Both the position numbers and the translations under genes were made by a program. DNA of 64,000 bases from positions 62,001 through 126,000 of the forward strand of contig JACTMJ010000020.1 in NCBI GenBank assembly GCA_014584705.1. Direction: 5' to 3'. The notes under the pieces were generated by a model that made no database searches, was not told the DNA's origin, and saw only the letters and a list, made by a program, of their open reading frames with translations. Source of the DNA: Acidobacteriota bacterium. GTDB lineage: Bacteria > Acidobacteriota > Terriglobia > Bryobacterales > Bryobacteraceae. Shown here in pieces: positions 1-8,534 of this stretch. Within the stretch, counting starts at the first letter, position 1. Each line of letters opens with the position of its first letter.

Positions 1-1377
1 CGACGTGCCCAGATCGAGCCCGTAGCTCATCAGCCGCTTCTCGCCCTCTTTCGTGGTTTCGAAAAGCGCCTCTCCCGCGTACTCGCCCCCGTCGAAAACC
101 GTAACCGGCCCTCCGTCCAGCGTCAGGCCGGAATCGTTGGTCATCTCAAAGGCCAGCATCGGGTGGTTGGTGACGGGCTGGCGCTCGGTGAAAATCAGCA
201 GACGCTGCGCCGAAACCGGTTTCTGCAGAAACGGCAGCATCACGGACTCTCCCTTGCGGACATTCACATGGCCGGGGAAGTGATACGCGAACAGCGCGCC
301 CGCCTCAATCCCGGCCGCCACGGATGCAAGGCCGCTTGGCCGCGCCTCCAGTCTCTGGGCGGAATCGGCGGCCATGTCCCGTCTCTCAAACCTGCCGCTC
401 GCCAAAGCACTGGCCATCGCCTTCTCCATTGCCGGCGCAGGCGCCGCCGCGGGGGCGGGGGCAATCGCGGCTTGCACGCGCATCTCACTCTCGTATGTCA
501 CCGGAGCCGTGCTGCCAATTCCCGGCAGGGGCACAAACGGTCGTGCCACATTGACGGGCGGATAGATATTCGTCAGGAAGGATACCGGCTTCCCGGATAT
601 CAGAGAGAGGTTGATGCCGTTCCAGTCTTCGCCGGAGGTATTGTCCACCACCGCCCAGCCCTCAAGCGTTGGTTTACCCTCTTTCCCGAAGATCATTCGA
701 TAACTGGACTTCCAAACCGGCATCGGCGTCATGTAGCGAGCCGAAAGCTGCGTATTTCCATTCCGGAGTACATCAATCGACACGCTGCGCCGGTTCTGGT
801 TGCGGGCTTCCGCGACAATGCGCAGATAGTCCGTCACCTGCTGCTGCAGCTTCGCATTCGCGAATCGTAGCCGCCCCAGAGACGCGATTTCGTAGCTGTT
901 CATCGCGCCGCCGTCTTCGAGCAGCGTTACGTACTCTCTCGCGGGAGTCTGGTTCGTCGCGGGCACCGTCTGGGCGGAGAGAATCGCGCCCCGCACGTTC
1001 TCCGCCCCGCGTGCGGCCTCAATTCGCTCTCCCCGCAGCGCATCCAGCAGCGAAGCCATGTTTTCTCCGGGATTGATGCGGAATGGAAACGACTTGAGCT
1101 TCTCTTCGAGGCTCTCGTCCGTGGAAAACCGCACCCGCTCCACGCTCCCATTCGTCGCGCTGACGCTGAGGGATTTGAGCACATCCGTCATCTCATCGGC
1201 GCCGAAGGTGAGAGAAACGGGGCCGGAAGCGCTTACCTCGCCCACCCTCTCCACATAGCCCACGCCGTTCTTATACAGAACCACCCGCCGCACCGGAAGT
1301 TCCTGCGCGCATGCACCGGCGGACACGGCGAATAGCGCGGCGGCAAGGCTTGGGATCGCACAATACAGTCTTTTCAT
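1..1377 (-). CDS. DUF4139 domain-containing secreted protein, C-terminus cut by window edge
   Basis: Reading the minus strand from the ATG at 1377 gives 459 codons without a stop up to base 1, so the gene runs off the left edge. The N-terminus is a typical Sec signal (MKRLYCAIPSLAAALFAVSA, then AGACAQ before the mature part). The mature part opens with PVRRVVLYKNGVGYVER, the characteristic start of DUF4139/mucoidy-inhibitor-like proteins that begin with a 'valine-x-LYKxG' strand. A later stretch (YMTPMPVWKSSYRM, then WAVVDNTSGEDWNGINLSLISGKP) matches the core DUF4139 beta-sandwich. An Ala/Pro linker (APAPAAAPAPAMEKAM) separates two halves. Exported or envelope-associated role inferred; biochemical function unknown. 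Its divergent or downstream neighbours do not form an operon with it. Confidence 0.8.
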   Translation of the reverse strand, partial: MKRLYCAIPSLAAALFAVSAGACAQELPVRRVVLYKNGVGYVERVGEVSASGPVSLTFGADEMTDVLKSLSVSATNGSVERVRFSTDESLEEKLKSFPFRINPGENMASLLDALRGERIEAARGAENVRGAILSAQTVPATNQTPAREYVTLLEDGGAMNSYEIASLGRLRFANAKLQQQVTDYLRIVAEARNQNRRSVSIDVLRNGNTQLSARYMTPMPVWKSSYRMIFGKEGKPTLEGWAVVDNTSGEDWNGINLSLISGKPVSFLTNIYPPVNVARPFVPLPGIGSTAPVTYESEMRVQAAIAPAPAAAPAPAMEKAMASALASGRFERRDMAADSAQRLEARPSGLASVAAGIEAGALFAYHFPGHVNVRKGESVMLPFLQKPVSAQRLLIFTERQPVTNHPMLAFEMTNDSGLTLDGGPVTVFDGGEYAGEALFETTKEGEKRLMSYGLDLGTS

Positions 1378-1494
1378 AGCTGGTTATCCCTTCTTACGAG
1401 GGGGAAGCGCGCGCGGTTTCTGCAAGCCAGCAGAATGTTCCGGCCCGGCGGCGTGCGGAATACAGCCCCGACCTCGATTATGACGGAACGCACG

Positions 1495-1908
1495 CTATTC
1501 GCCCATTACTTTGATTAAGACGCGTTTGGGGCGTCGTCCGTCGAATTCGGCGTAATATACCTGCTGCCAGGGTCCCAGGTCCAACTTCCCGTCCGTGACC
1601 GGCACGATTACCTGATGATGCGCAATCAGGCTCTTGAGGTGAGCGTCCCCATTGGTTTCGCCCGTGCGGTGATGCCGGTAGTTTTCCCGGAACGGAGCCA
1701 GTTGCTCCAGCCAATCGTCAATGTCCGAGATCAACCCGTCCTCGGCGTCATTCACGTACACCCCGGCTGTAATGTGCATTGCGGAAACCAGAATCATTCC
1801 ATCCCTAATCCCGCTCTTGCCCAGCGCGGTGCTCACTTCGCCGGTGATGTTGATATAGTCACGCTTCGATTTGGTATGAAAGGTAAGGTATTCAGTATGA
1901 AACGTCAT
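1495..1908 (-). CDS. yjbQ: YjbQ/UPF0047 family protein (secondary thiamine-phosphate synthase-like)
   Basis: A 137-residue protein from the ATG at 1908. An upstream in-frame start at 2001 would add a basic, low-complexity leader unlike the family, so the shorter start is chosen. Family signatures are visible: [16 protein letters not shown] in the first half, then [16 protein letters not shown] and [16 protein letters not shown] near the C-terminus. These carry the conserved His/Asp/Glu residues of the small UPF0047 fold. The E. coli member has weak thiamine-phosphate synthase activity in vivo, but the physiological role is unsettled. Cytoplasmic. It is divergent from the beta-barrel gene at 2184, with a 275-bp gap between them, and is a single-gene unit by spacing. 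Confidence 0.88.
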   Translation of the reverse strand: MTFHTEYLTFHTKSKRDYINITGEVSTALGKSGIRDGMILVSAMHITAGVYVNDAEDGLISDIDDWLEQLAPFRENYRHHRTGETNGDAHLKSLIAHHQVIVPVTDGKLDLGPWQQVYYAEFDGRRPKRVLIKVMGE

Positions 1909-2183
1909 ATCCCGGGATGATATCAGCAGACACGAACGGAAGCGGAAATTTGGCCTCCGCGCCCGTCGCATCATTTGTTTCCGGCGGGGCATGTTACTCA
2001 AGATAAACGGAATGGATCTTGACAGCGTTCCTGCCCTTCGTCAGACTCGAAATGTCCGGGTCTGGCGTCCGCACGGCGCTTCCAGGCGATGTGTCATGGC
2101 CGCGGCAGAGCCGGCGACAGCTATTGTCTTCAGACAAATGGGATTCATTCCGTTCGCATCTCTGCATGCTTTGGGGGTAGAAA

Positions 2184-3677
2184 TTGCGTTATCAGACCGT
2201 CAGCCGTTGCGCGGCGTTGGTGATATGGGTGTTGACAGGCTTGCCCCTGGCGCATGGCGGCGCGGCTTCCCTGGCCGGGGCTTCCGCGTCCATCGCCATT
2301 GGCACTCGCCCGCTCCTGCATTGGAACGCTTCCCAGGCCCCGCAGGCCGGCGTATCTACGACGCCGCCAGAAAGCGAGAATGAAATTCCTGTCTACCTTC
2401 CAGGAGGGGATGAGGCAGGCCCTACGCTGCCTTCCCAACGGGGTATTGGAGCCATTCGCTCCAGCGAAGGGCTGTTCCGGATTGCCCCGTATCTCGGCGT
2501 CAACGCTATTTACGATACCGGCCTGGCCCCGCTCACCCTGGGTGCGGACGGCGTCTTTCCTTCCCGATCCGCCATGGGAGTCGACTTATCCTTCGGTATA
2601 ACGGGAAGCAAGGCATTCCGCCATACGTTGATGAGTCTCATGTATCGCGGCGGCTACTCCCACTATCCGAGGATCTCTTCCCTTTCCAATTCGAACCATC
2701 AGGGCGCCCTCGGGATAACTCACGCCTTTAGCCGCCGCCTCCAGTTGAGTTCGCAGAATACCTTCGGAATTTCCAATAACGCCTTCTTCGGAAGTTTTGG
2801 ATTTGAGAACCTGGGATACGCTGGCAATATCGTCCCCGACAATGAGTTTTTCAACTCGCCGGTGCTCTTCCTGCAATCGAACCAGACGCTTAGCTATCAG
2901 AAAACGGCCCGGCTCTCCTTCGCCGTTGGAGGCGGGGGCAGCATGCAGTGGCGCAGGTCGAGCGCCCTGGCCGGGGTAAAGGCCGGTAACCTCCTTGCCA
3001 ACACTTCCTACCGGATCTCCGCGAGGCAGACCATCGGCATCACCTATCTGTTCAACCAGTACTTCTTCACGAACCAGTACGGCGGTTCGAACGTGCACAC
3101 CCTCAATGTGGAATATGGTGCCAGGTTGTCCCGCACCGTGGACCTCGCCCTTTCCGTGGGCGGCGCGCGTGTCGAATCTCAATCCCTCGAGCGTGTGGAG
3201 GTGGATCCGATCATCGCGGAGCTGTTCGGGACAACGGGCGGTATCGCGGCTGTCTACCGGAACTCGTATTTGCCCACCTTTCAAGGCAGCCTCCGCTACA
3301 GCAAGCGGAGTTGGTCCGCCGAGGTGAGCGCGGGACGCGCGATCAATTCTGGCAACGGGATTGTGTTAACCAACCGGAACACCACCGCGAGTGCGAGCGT
3401 CAGATATAGCGCCCGCCGATGGAATGCCGGTGGGGGCGTTTTCTATAACGAGATGAAGTCGCTTAAGCTGGACTACGGTAACTACAGAAGCACTTCCGCC
3501 GATATCGGCTTCTCCGTGATGATGGGGCGTGGCTTCTCCTGGACCAACAACTTCTCGGTGCGCCGTTACGGAGGTGCCGGTTCCGTCATTTCCAACGCAT
3601 TTCTTGACAGGAACCAATACCGGGTGTCTACCGGCATTTTCTGGTCCCCGTCCGCGTTCCCATTGCCCCTGTTTTAG
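2184..3677 (+). CDS. Secreted outer-membrane beta-barrel protein, unknown function
   Basis: A 497-residue protein starting at TTG 2184, with a G-rich stretch about 8 nt upstream. Residues 1-25 form a signal peptide (VSRCAALVIWVLTGLPLAHG). From about residue 95 the sequence is a run of alternating polar/hydrophobic strands ending in aromatic or Tyr/Phe residues, with Ser/Asn/Gly-rich turns, typical of an outer-membrane barrel. The C-terminus ends in a hydrophobic residue pattern finishing in Phe. No enzymatic motif is seen and no named family recognised. A short perfect hairpin (TTGTCT-TC-AGACAA, 2124-2137) lies 47 bp upstream. The response regulator starts 75 bp downstream. Confidence 0.75.
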   Translation: MRYQTVSRCAALVIWVLTGLPLAHGGAASLAGASASIAIGTRPLLHWNASQAPQAGVSTTPPESENEIPVYLPGGDEAGPTLPSQRGIGAIRSSEGLFRIAPYLGVNAIYDTGLAPLTLGADGVFPSRSAMGVDLSFGITGSKAFRHTLMSLMYRGGYSHYPRISSLSNSNHQGALGITHAFSRRLQLSSQNTFGISNNAFFGSFGFENLGYAGNIVPDNEFFNSPVLFLQSNQTLSYQKTARLSFAVGGGGSMQWRRSSALAGVKAGNLLANTSYRISARQTIGITYLFNQYFFTNQYGGSNVHTLNVEYGARLSRTVDLALSVGGARVESQSLERVEVDPIIAELFGTTGGIAAVYRNSYLPTFQGSLRYSKRSWSAEVSAGRAINSGNGIVLTNRNTTASASVRYSARRWNAGGGVFYNEMKSLKLDYGNYRSTSADIGFSVMMGRGFSWTNNFSVRRYGGAGSVISNAFLDRNQYRVSTGIFWSPSAFPLPLF

Positions 3678-3752
3678 CGCCCCGGGGGGCGGGCGAGGCT
3701 TCACCGGAAATCGATCGCGAACGCCGCGGATTTCCGGTACATCCACAACGCT

Positions 3753-4133
3753 ATGTTGCCGATTCTCATTGCCGAGGACGACGAACAACTGGGAAGAGCG
3801 CTTGAACTCTACCTGGTCTCACTCGGCTTCGAGGTGTCCCTGCATCGTGCGGCCGCCTCGGCAAAGAAAGCGGTTCTCTCGCATCCCGGGAAATTCGCCT
3901 TTGCCATGGTCGACTATCAACTCGGCGTTGACTGCGGCGTCGACCTCGCAAAGTGGATTCTGGCCAGAGAACCGGAACTCCGGCTCGTGTTTATGAGCGG
4001 CTTCCCTCCTGGCGAGAGTATGGATTTGGCGGCCCTTGGCGAGCGTGCCGTCTTTCTTCAGAAGCCGTTTCACCCCAGGGAAGTGATCACCTGCTTCCGC
4101 TTCCTCCACCCGGTGCTGATGATGAGCATGTAA
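3753..4133 (+). CDS. Single-domain response regulator (CheY-like receiver)
   Basis: A stand-alone receiver domain of 126 residues with no output domain. The acidic pair D9/D10 (IAEDDE), phosphoacceptor D54 (FAMVDYQLG), S82 (VFMSGFP) and K104 (FLQKPF) occupy the canonical receiver positions, so phosphotransfer chemistry looks intact. A cognate histidine kinase is not present in the window. It follows the barrel gene in the same direction at 75 bp and precedes the POTRA gene by 192 bp. Shared transcription is possible but not shown. It probably acts through protein-protein contact, as CheY or Spo0F do; target unknown. Confidence 0.88.
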   Translation: MLPILIAEDDEQLGRALELYLVSLGFEVSLHRAAASAKKAVLSHPGKFAFAMVDYQLGVDCGVDLAKWILAREPELRLVFMSGFPPGESMDLAALGERAVFLQKPFHPREVITCFRFLHPVLMMSM

Positions 4134-4325
4134 GGGCGGGTGGGCCCCATCCGCGTTCTTCCGCTTGCATCACGTTCGGCCTCGCGGTCCCGCGAAACCA
4201 GCGGGGGCGGAAGAAGAATCCGGCTGCGTGGCGCTACCGGAACGAAGCGCGCGCCGCATCGTGAGTGGCTACTGCCCAAAACGGCAACCCGGACGGGGAG
4301 CGAGCCGTACAATTGGTGTATCGCT

Positions 4326-5768
4326 ATGCCGAAACTCCGCTTCGCGTGTCTGCTGGCCCTCTGTCTCCCGGCCCTGTGCCTCCCCCTGTTTGCGCAGACC
4401 GCACCGGGGACGGCGCCCTCCGTGGCCCGGCGGCCCGCCCCCGCAAAGCCCGCAACCGCAACCGCGCCGGAGGTGAGAACTCCCGCGGCGCCTGTGAAGA
4501 AATCCGGAAACACTTTTGATCCCGCAACGCGGCTTCCTTTGCTGAGCGTGCGAGTCGAAGGCAACCACCGGTTGAATATCGCGAAGGTGACCGCGCTGAG
4601 CGGATTGCGCGTGGGCGTTTCCGTGAATCGGGATTCCTTCGCCGCGGCACACAAGGCTCTCATGGACACCGGACTGTTCGAGAGCGTCGCCTATCGCTTC
4701 GAAAAGCCCGCCGCGACGCACGGCTACATTGTCACTTTTGAGGTTCAGGAAACGAAACTCTTCTACCCCATCCGCTTCGAGGAGATCCCCGCGGAACGGG
4801 ACGACTTGCTCGCGCACCTCAAGGTGGCGGACCCGGCGTTTGACGGCGAATCCGCCGCCACCGAACCCGCGCTCCGGCGCTACAGCCGGATGATTGAGGA
4901 GTACCTGGCCGCGAACGGCAAGAAGATGAAAGTGCGCGGGCAGGTCTGGGCGGAGCAGGGCGGTGAACTTTCCGTGATGTACCGCCCGGATACGCCCGTG
5001 CCCTCCATTTCCGATGTGCGTTTTGAAGGCTCGGTCAAGATCGATCCTCTGGAATTGCGCCGCATCCTGATCCAGACCGCCACGGGCCTGCTGTTTACCG
5101 AAGAGCGCTTCCGCACCGTGCTCACAAACGAGATCGTGCCCGCCTACTGGGCGATTGGCCGCCTGGGCGTCACGTTTCCGAAGATAGTAGCCGTGCCGCT
5201 GACAGAGGAGAAGGGCGTCCGCGTCCTGGTGACCGTGGACGAAGGCCCGGAATTCGTCCTGAACGCCGCGCACGTGGATTCCCGCGTATTCCCGGAAGCG
5301 GAGCTGTTGAAGTTGGGCAAGTTCCCCATCGGGGAGCCGGCCTTGATGAAGACCGTCGCCGACGGCGTAAGGGAAATTCTCAATCGCTACAAGAAGCAGG
5401 GCTATATCAAGGCTGATGCCAAATTCGACCCCAAGCTCGATTTTCAGGCGAAGACGGCGGACGTTACCGTGGTGATCGACGAAGGCCCGCGGTATCTGTT
5501 CCAGGAGCTGAAAATCGAGGGCTTGGATCTGGTCGCGGAGGCGGGAATCCGAAAGCTCTGGGCCATGGAACCGGGCCAACCCTTCAACTCGCTTTATCCC
5601 GACTTTTTCCTGGACCAGATTCGGGAGCGGCAATTGTTTGACTCCCTGGGTTCCAGCAAAGCCAGAGTAGATCTCGACGACGGGAAGCACCTTGCCACCG
5701 TCACGCTGAGCTTCAAGCCCGAAGATAAGACGCCGCCCCCCAGGGTGCCGCTCGTGCGCCCCCAATAG
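4326..5768 (+). CDS. Periplasmic multi-POTRA protein without a beta-barrel
   Basis: 480 residues from the ATG at 4326; the frame is open upstream to 4140, but the signal peptide (MPKLRFACLLALCLPALCLP) sets the start. A Pro/Ala-rich spacer (residues about 28-58) is followed by repeated POTRA-like modules, for example LLSVRVEGNHRLNIAKV at about 70, ISDVRFEGSVKIDPLELRR at about 230 and YLFQELKIEGLDLVAEAG at about 390. Each has the beta-alpha-alpha-beta-beta pattern of BamA/TamA N-terminal domains. The protein stops right after the last module (PPPRVPLVRPQ), where BamA would start its 16-strand barrel. It may be a periplasmic scaffold or chaperone for outer-membrane protein handling; this is inference from domain content only. 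Confidence 0.8.
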   Translation: MPKLRFACLLALCLPALCLPLFAQTAPGTAPSVARRPAPAKPATATAPEVRTPAAPVKKSGNTFDPATRLPLLSVRVEGNHRLNIAKVTALSGLRVGVSVNRDSFAAAHKALMDTGLFESVAYRFEKPAATHGYIVTFEVQETKLFYPIRFEEIPAERDDLLAHLKVADPAFDGESAATEPALRRYSRMIEEYLAANGKKMKVRGQVWAEQGGELSVMYRPDTPVPSISDVRFEGSVKIDPLELRRILIQTATGLLFTEERFRTVLTNEIVPAYWAIGRLGVTFPKIVAVPLTEEKGVRVLVTVDEGPEFVLNAAHVDSRVFPEAELLKLGKFPIGEPALMKTVADGVREILNRYKKQGYIKADAKFDPKLDFQAKTADVTVVIDEGPRYLFQELKIEGLDLVAEAGIRKLWAMEPGQPFNSLYPDFFLDQIRERQLFDSLGSSKARVDLDDGKHLATVTLSFKPEDKTPPPRVPLVRPQ

Positions 5769-5899
5769 ACGCCGAAGGCCGGATTCTCTATTGCGCCCGT
5801 TTCTCCGCTGCATAAGTGCCGCCGCGCCGATGCGGTTGTATTCTGGTTCTTCAGGATGCCTCCGGCCGCATCCGCCCTTCGTCCCGGGAATTGCTAGCC

Positions 5900-8089
5900 A
5901 TGACACGACTGCGAAACTTCCTGCCCCTTACCCTCCTCTGCGCGGTATTTGGTTTGCTGGGTGCCGCCTTCCTTCCCGCCCAGAACGCGCCGATGCGCGG
6001 ATTCCCGGCGGGAGCGGTGGCCACGGAGCGCGCCGTCGAGGAGAAGGCACGCCGGCTGGCCAGCGCGGCAAAGGTAAAGGAATACATGCACGCGATGGCG
6101 GCGGAACCGCACCATGCGGGCACGGCCGCATCGCGCAAGGTGGCGGAATACATTGTGGAGAACTTGCGCCGCTGGGGTTGGAAGGCGGAGATCGAGCGCT
6201 TCGATGTGCTGCTGCCGTTTCCCGGGCGGCGTCACCTGGAGATGCTGTCTCCCAAGCGCTACGTGGCATCCCTCTCGGAACCGGCGATCGACCAGGATAG
6301 CGACACGGGTGACGCCAACCAGTTGGCAACGTTCAACGCCTACGGCGGCAATGGCGATGTCACCGCGCCGCTGGTGTACGTGAACTATGGCACGCCGGAA
6401 GATTACGCATCGCTCCAGGCGATGGGCGTTTCGCTCAAAGGCAAAATTGCGATCGCCCGCTATGGGCAGTGCTGGCGCGGCATCAAGGCGAAACTCGCGC
6501 AGGAGCACGGCGCTCTCGGCTGCCTGATCTATTCCGATCCGGCGGACGACGGCTACGGGAAGGGCGCCACCTACCCCGAGGGTCCGTACCGCCCCCCGCA
6601 AGGAGTGCAGCGCGGAAGCGTGATGGATATGCCGATTTATCCCGGCGACCCAACCACGCCCTTCGTCGCCAGCGTCCCCGGCGTGGAGCGGCTGAGCGTG
6701 CAAGCGTCACCCACGATTCTGAAGATTCCCGTGCTGCCGATTTCCCATCACGACGCGCGCCCCTTGCTCGAAGCGCTGCGCGGCAGGGAAGCGCCAAGAG
6801 GGTGGCAGGGAGGGCTTCGCTTCACTTACCGGCTCGGCGCGGCGGAAGGGGAACAGGCGGTTCAGGTACGATTGCAGGTCGAGAACGACTTCGCGATTCG
6901 GCCGATCTATAACGTCATCGCCACAATGGCCGGGAAGGACTTCCCCGACGAATGGGTGCTCTACGGCAATCATCATGACGCCTGGGTGAATGGGGCCAAC
7001 GACCCGGTGAGCGGCAGTGCGGTAGTGCTCGAAACCGCGCGCGTGCTGGGGGAATTGCGCCGCGGCGGCTGGCAGCCCTCGCGTACCATCAAACTCGCCT
7101 TCTGGGACGGCGAGGAGTTCGGGATCATTGGCAGCACGGAGTGGGTGGAAAAGCACGGACCCGAATTGCAGCGAAAGCTGGCTGCCTATTTCAACTCCGA
7201 TTCCAACGGCCGCGGGCAGATCCGGGCGGCCGGATCTCACCATCTCGCGCCCTTTCTGCGCGAGGTGCTCGCCGATGTGCCGGTCCCGGCGGGCGGGCGT
7301 TCGGTGCTGGAGGCCCGAATTCAGGCCCAGAGCCAGGCCGATGGAGAAGTCCGGCCCTTCACCGTGGACGCGGCAGGCTCGGGCTCGGACTACGCGCCGT
7401 TCCTGCATCACATCACGATGCCTTCCTTGAATCTCGGGTTCAGCGGCGGCTGCCCGGGAGCCGGCGTCTACCACTCGGTCTACGACACGCTCGCTTGGTA
7501 TGAGAAGTTCTGCGACCCGGGGCATCGTTATGGCAAGGCGTTTAGCGACGTGATGCTCACGGCACTCCTGCGGATCTCCGCCGCGCCGCTGCTCCCTTAT
7601 GACTTTGAAGAGCTTTCCACAACCGTGAAAGGCTACCGCGCGGGCATCGCCAAACTGGCGAGAGAGAGCCGCGTGTCGCTCGATTTCGAACGCTTTGACC
7701 GGGCCGTGGCCGGGCTTGCGCGCGAGAGCGCGGAATGGAATTCGTGGTCGAGGCGTCACCTCGACAGCCTGGCCGCGGATCGCACCGGCCAAGCCGCTCT
7801 GAACGAACACCTGATCGCGGCCGAACGGCAATTGGCCCTCGGGAAGGGATTGCCCGGCCGGCCTTGGTACCGGCATCCGATTTACGCCCCCGGGCTTTAC
7901 ACCGGATACGGAGTGAAGACGCTGCCGGGCATTCGCGAATCCTTGGAGCAGCGGCAGCCGGAATTGGCGCGGGAACAACTTGCGTTAGCCGCCGAGGCGA
8001 TCGAAAGACTCAATGCACATCTGCGGGTTCTGCGGACGGAGGCGGAGTCCCGGCGGATGAGCGCTCCGGGGCAGGCACCCGGGAACTGA
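5900..8089 (+). CDS. M28 family metallopeptidase, glutamate carboxypeptidase II-like
   Basis: 729 residues from the ATG at 5900, chosen because it opens a signal peptide (MTRLRNFLPLTLLCAVFGLL). Domain order follows GCPII/transferrin-receptor-like peptidases. There is a protease-associated (PA) domain around 150-270 (KGKIAIARYGQCWRGIKAKLA). The M28 di-zinc core carries GNHHDAWVNGANDPVSG (zinc His and bridging Asp), FWDGEEFGIIGSTEW (general base and zinc Glu), NSDSNG and YHSVYDTLAWYEKF (zinc His). A C-terminal helical dimerisation domain starts at about 570. Ligand and catalytic residues look complete, so an active exported carboxy/aminopeptidase is likely. Its 3' end overlaps fliJ tail-to-tail by 80 nt. 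Confidence 0.93.
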   Translation: MTRLRNFLPLTLLCAVFGLLGAAFLPAQNAPMRGFPAGAVATERAVEEKARRLASAAKVKEYMHAMAAEPHHAGTAASRKVAEYIVENLRRWGWKAEIERFDVLLPFPGRRHLEMLSPKRYVASLSEPAIDQDSDTGDANQLATFNAYGGNGDVTAPLVYVNYGTPEDYASLQAMGVSLKGKIAIARYGQCWRGIKAKLAQEHGALGCLIYSDPADDGYGKGATYPEGPYRPPQGVQRGSVMDMPIYPGDPTTPFVASVPGVERLSVQASPTILKIPVLPISHHDARPLLEALRGREAPRGWQGGLRFTYRLGAAEGEQAVQVRLQVENDFAIRPIYNVIATMAGKDFPDEWVLYGNHHDAWVNGANDPVSGSAVVLETARVLGELRRGGWQPSRTIKLAFWDGEEFGIIGSTEWVEKHGPELQRKLAAYFNSDSNGRGQIRAAGSHHLAPFLREVLADVPVPAGGRSVLEARIQAQSQADGEVRPFTVDAAGSGSDYAPFLHHITMPSLNLGFSGGCPGAGVYHSVYDTLAWYEKFCDPGHRYGKAFSDVMLTALLRISAAPLLPYDFEELSTTVKGYRAGIAKLARESRVSLDFERFDRAVAGLARESAEWNSWSRRHLDSLAADRTGQAALNEHLIAAERQLALGKGLPGRPWYRHPIYAPGLYTGYGVKTLPGIRESLEQRQPELAREQLALAAEAIERLNAHLRVLRTEAESRRMSAPGQAPGN

Positions 8090-8531
8090 GCGCCAGCCGC
8101 CGCTGGGTCAACCGGCCCAGATAGCTCTCCGTGGCGTCCGCCTCTTCCTGCCGGTTAACGTCTCTGAGCCATTCGGCGTATCGCTTCTCGCGTAGCCGCG
8201 CCACGAGTTCGTAGTTGCGGCGGGCCTGAAGAAAAGCCCGTTGCTGCTCCGCGATCTTCGCGTGAAGGCTCGTCAGTTGGGCCGCGATCTCGCGAACGGC
8301 TGCCCGGGAACTGGCATGCGCAAGGCGAAACTCAGCTACGCTCTCACTGGAGACCCAGGCGGCGCTTGCGAGTTGATTCCCCGCTTCGTCCATGGACTCC
8401 TCCACGCGCCGCCGTTCCGATTCGAGGTGCGCCCGGTTCGCGATGAGCGCTTCAAGAACCGCCGCCTCCGCCTCCCATTGGCGCTTGCGAAACGCCAGCA
8501 CTTTCTCTAGCGGGAATCGAAACGACTTCAT
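8010..8531 (-). CDS. fliJ: Flagellar export protein FliJ
   Basis: 173 residues, almost entirely charged helix with heptad character (MKSFRFPLEKVLAFRKRQWE at the N-terminus, then long Glu/Arg/Ala coiled-coil segments). This matches FliJ, which binds FliI and FlhA in the flagellar type III export gate. The N-terminal 'FRFPLEKVLAFRK' signature is diagnostic. It lies 3 nt downstream of fliI and is the last gene of the operon. It is about 25 residues longer than usual. The extra Ser/Pro-rich tail (SRVPAPERSSAGTPPPSAEP) is the part encoded inside the 3' end of the convergent M28 gene. Confidence 0.9.
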   Translation of the reverse strand: MKSFRFPLEKVLAFRKRQWEAEAAVLEALIANRAHLESERRRVEESMDEAGNQLASAAWVSSESVAEFRLAHASSRAAVREIAAQLTSLHAKIAEQQRAFLQARRNYELVARLREKRYAEWLRDVNRQEEADATESYLGRLTQRRLALSSRVPAPERSSAGTPPPSAEPADVH

Positions 8532-8534
8532 CGC

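Noticed and set aside
4269-5906. Long minus-strand open frame (545 codons) antisense to the POTRA gene
   Set aside because: Composition is His/Arg/Gly-rich with no signal, domain or ribosome site; typical mirror frame of a GC-rich gene.
6707-7978. 423-codon minus-strand open frame antisense to the M28 peptidase
   Set aside because: The plus-strand frame has complete M28 motifs; the antisense frame has none.
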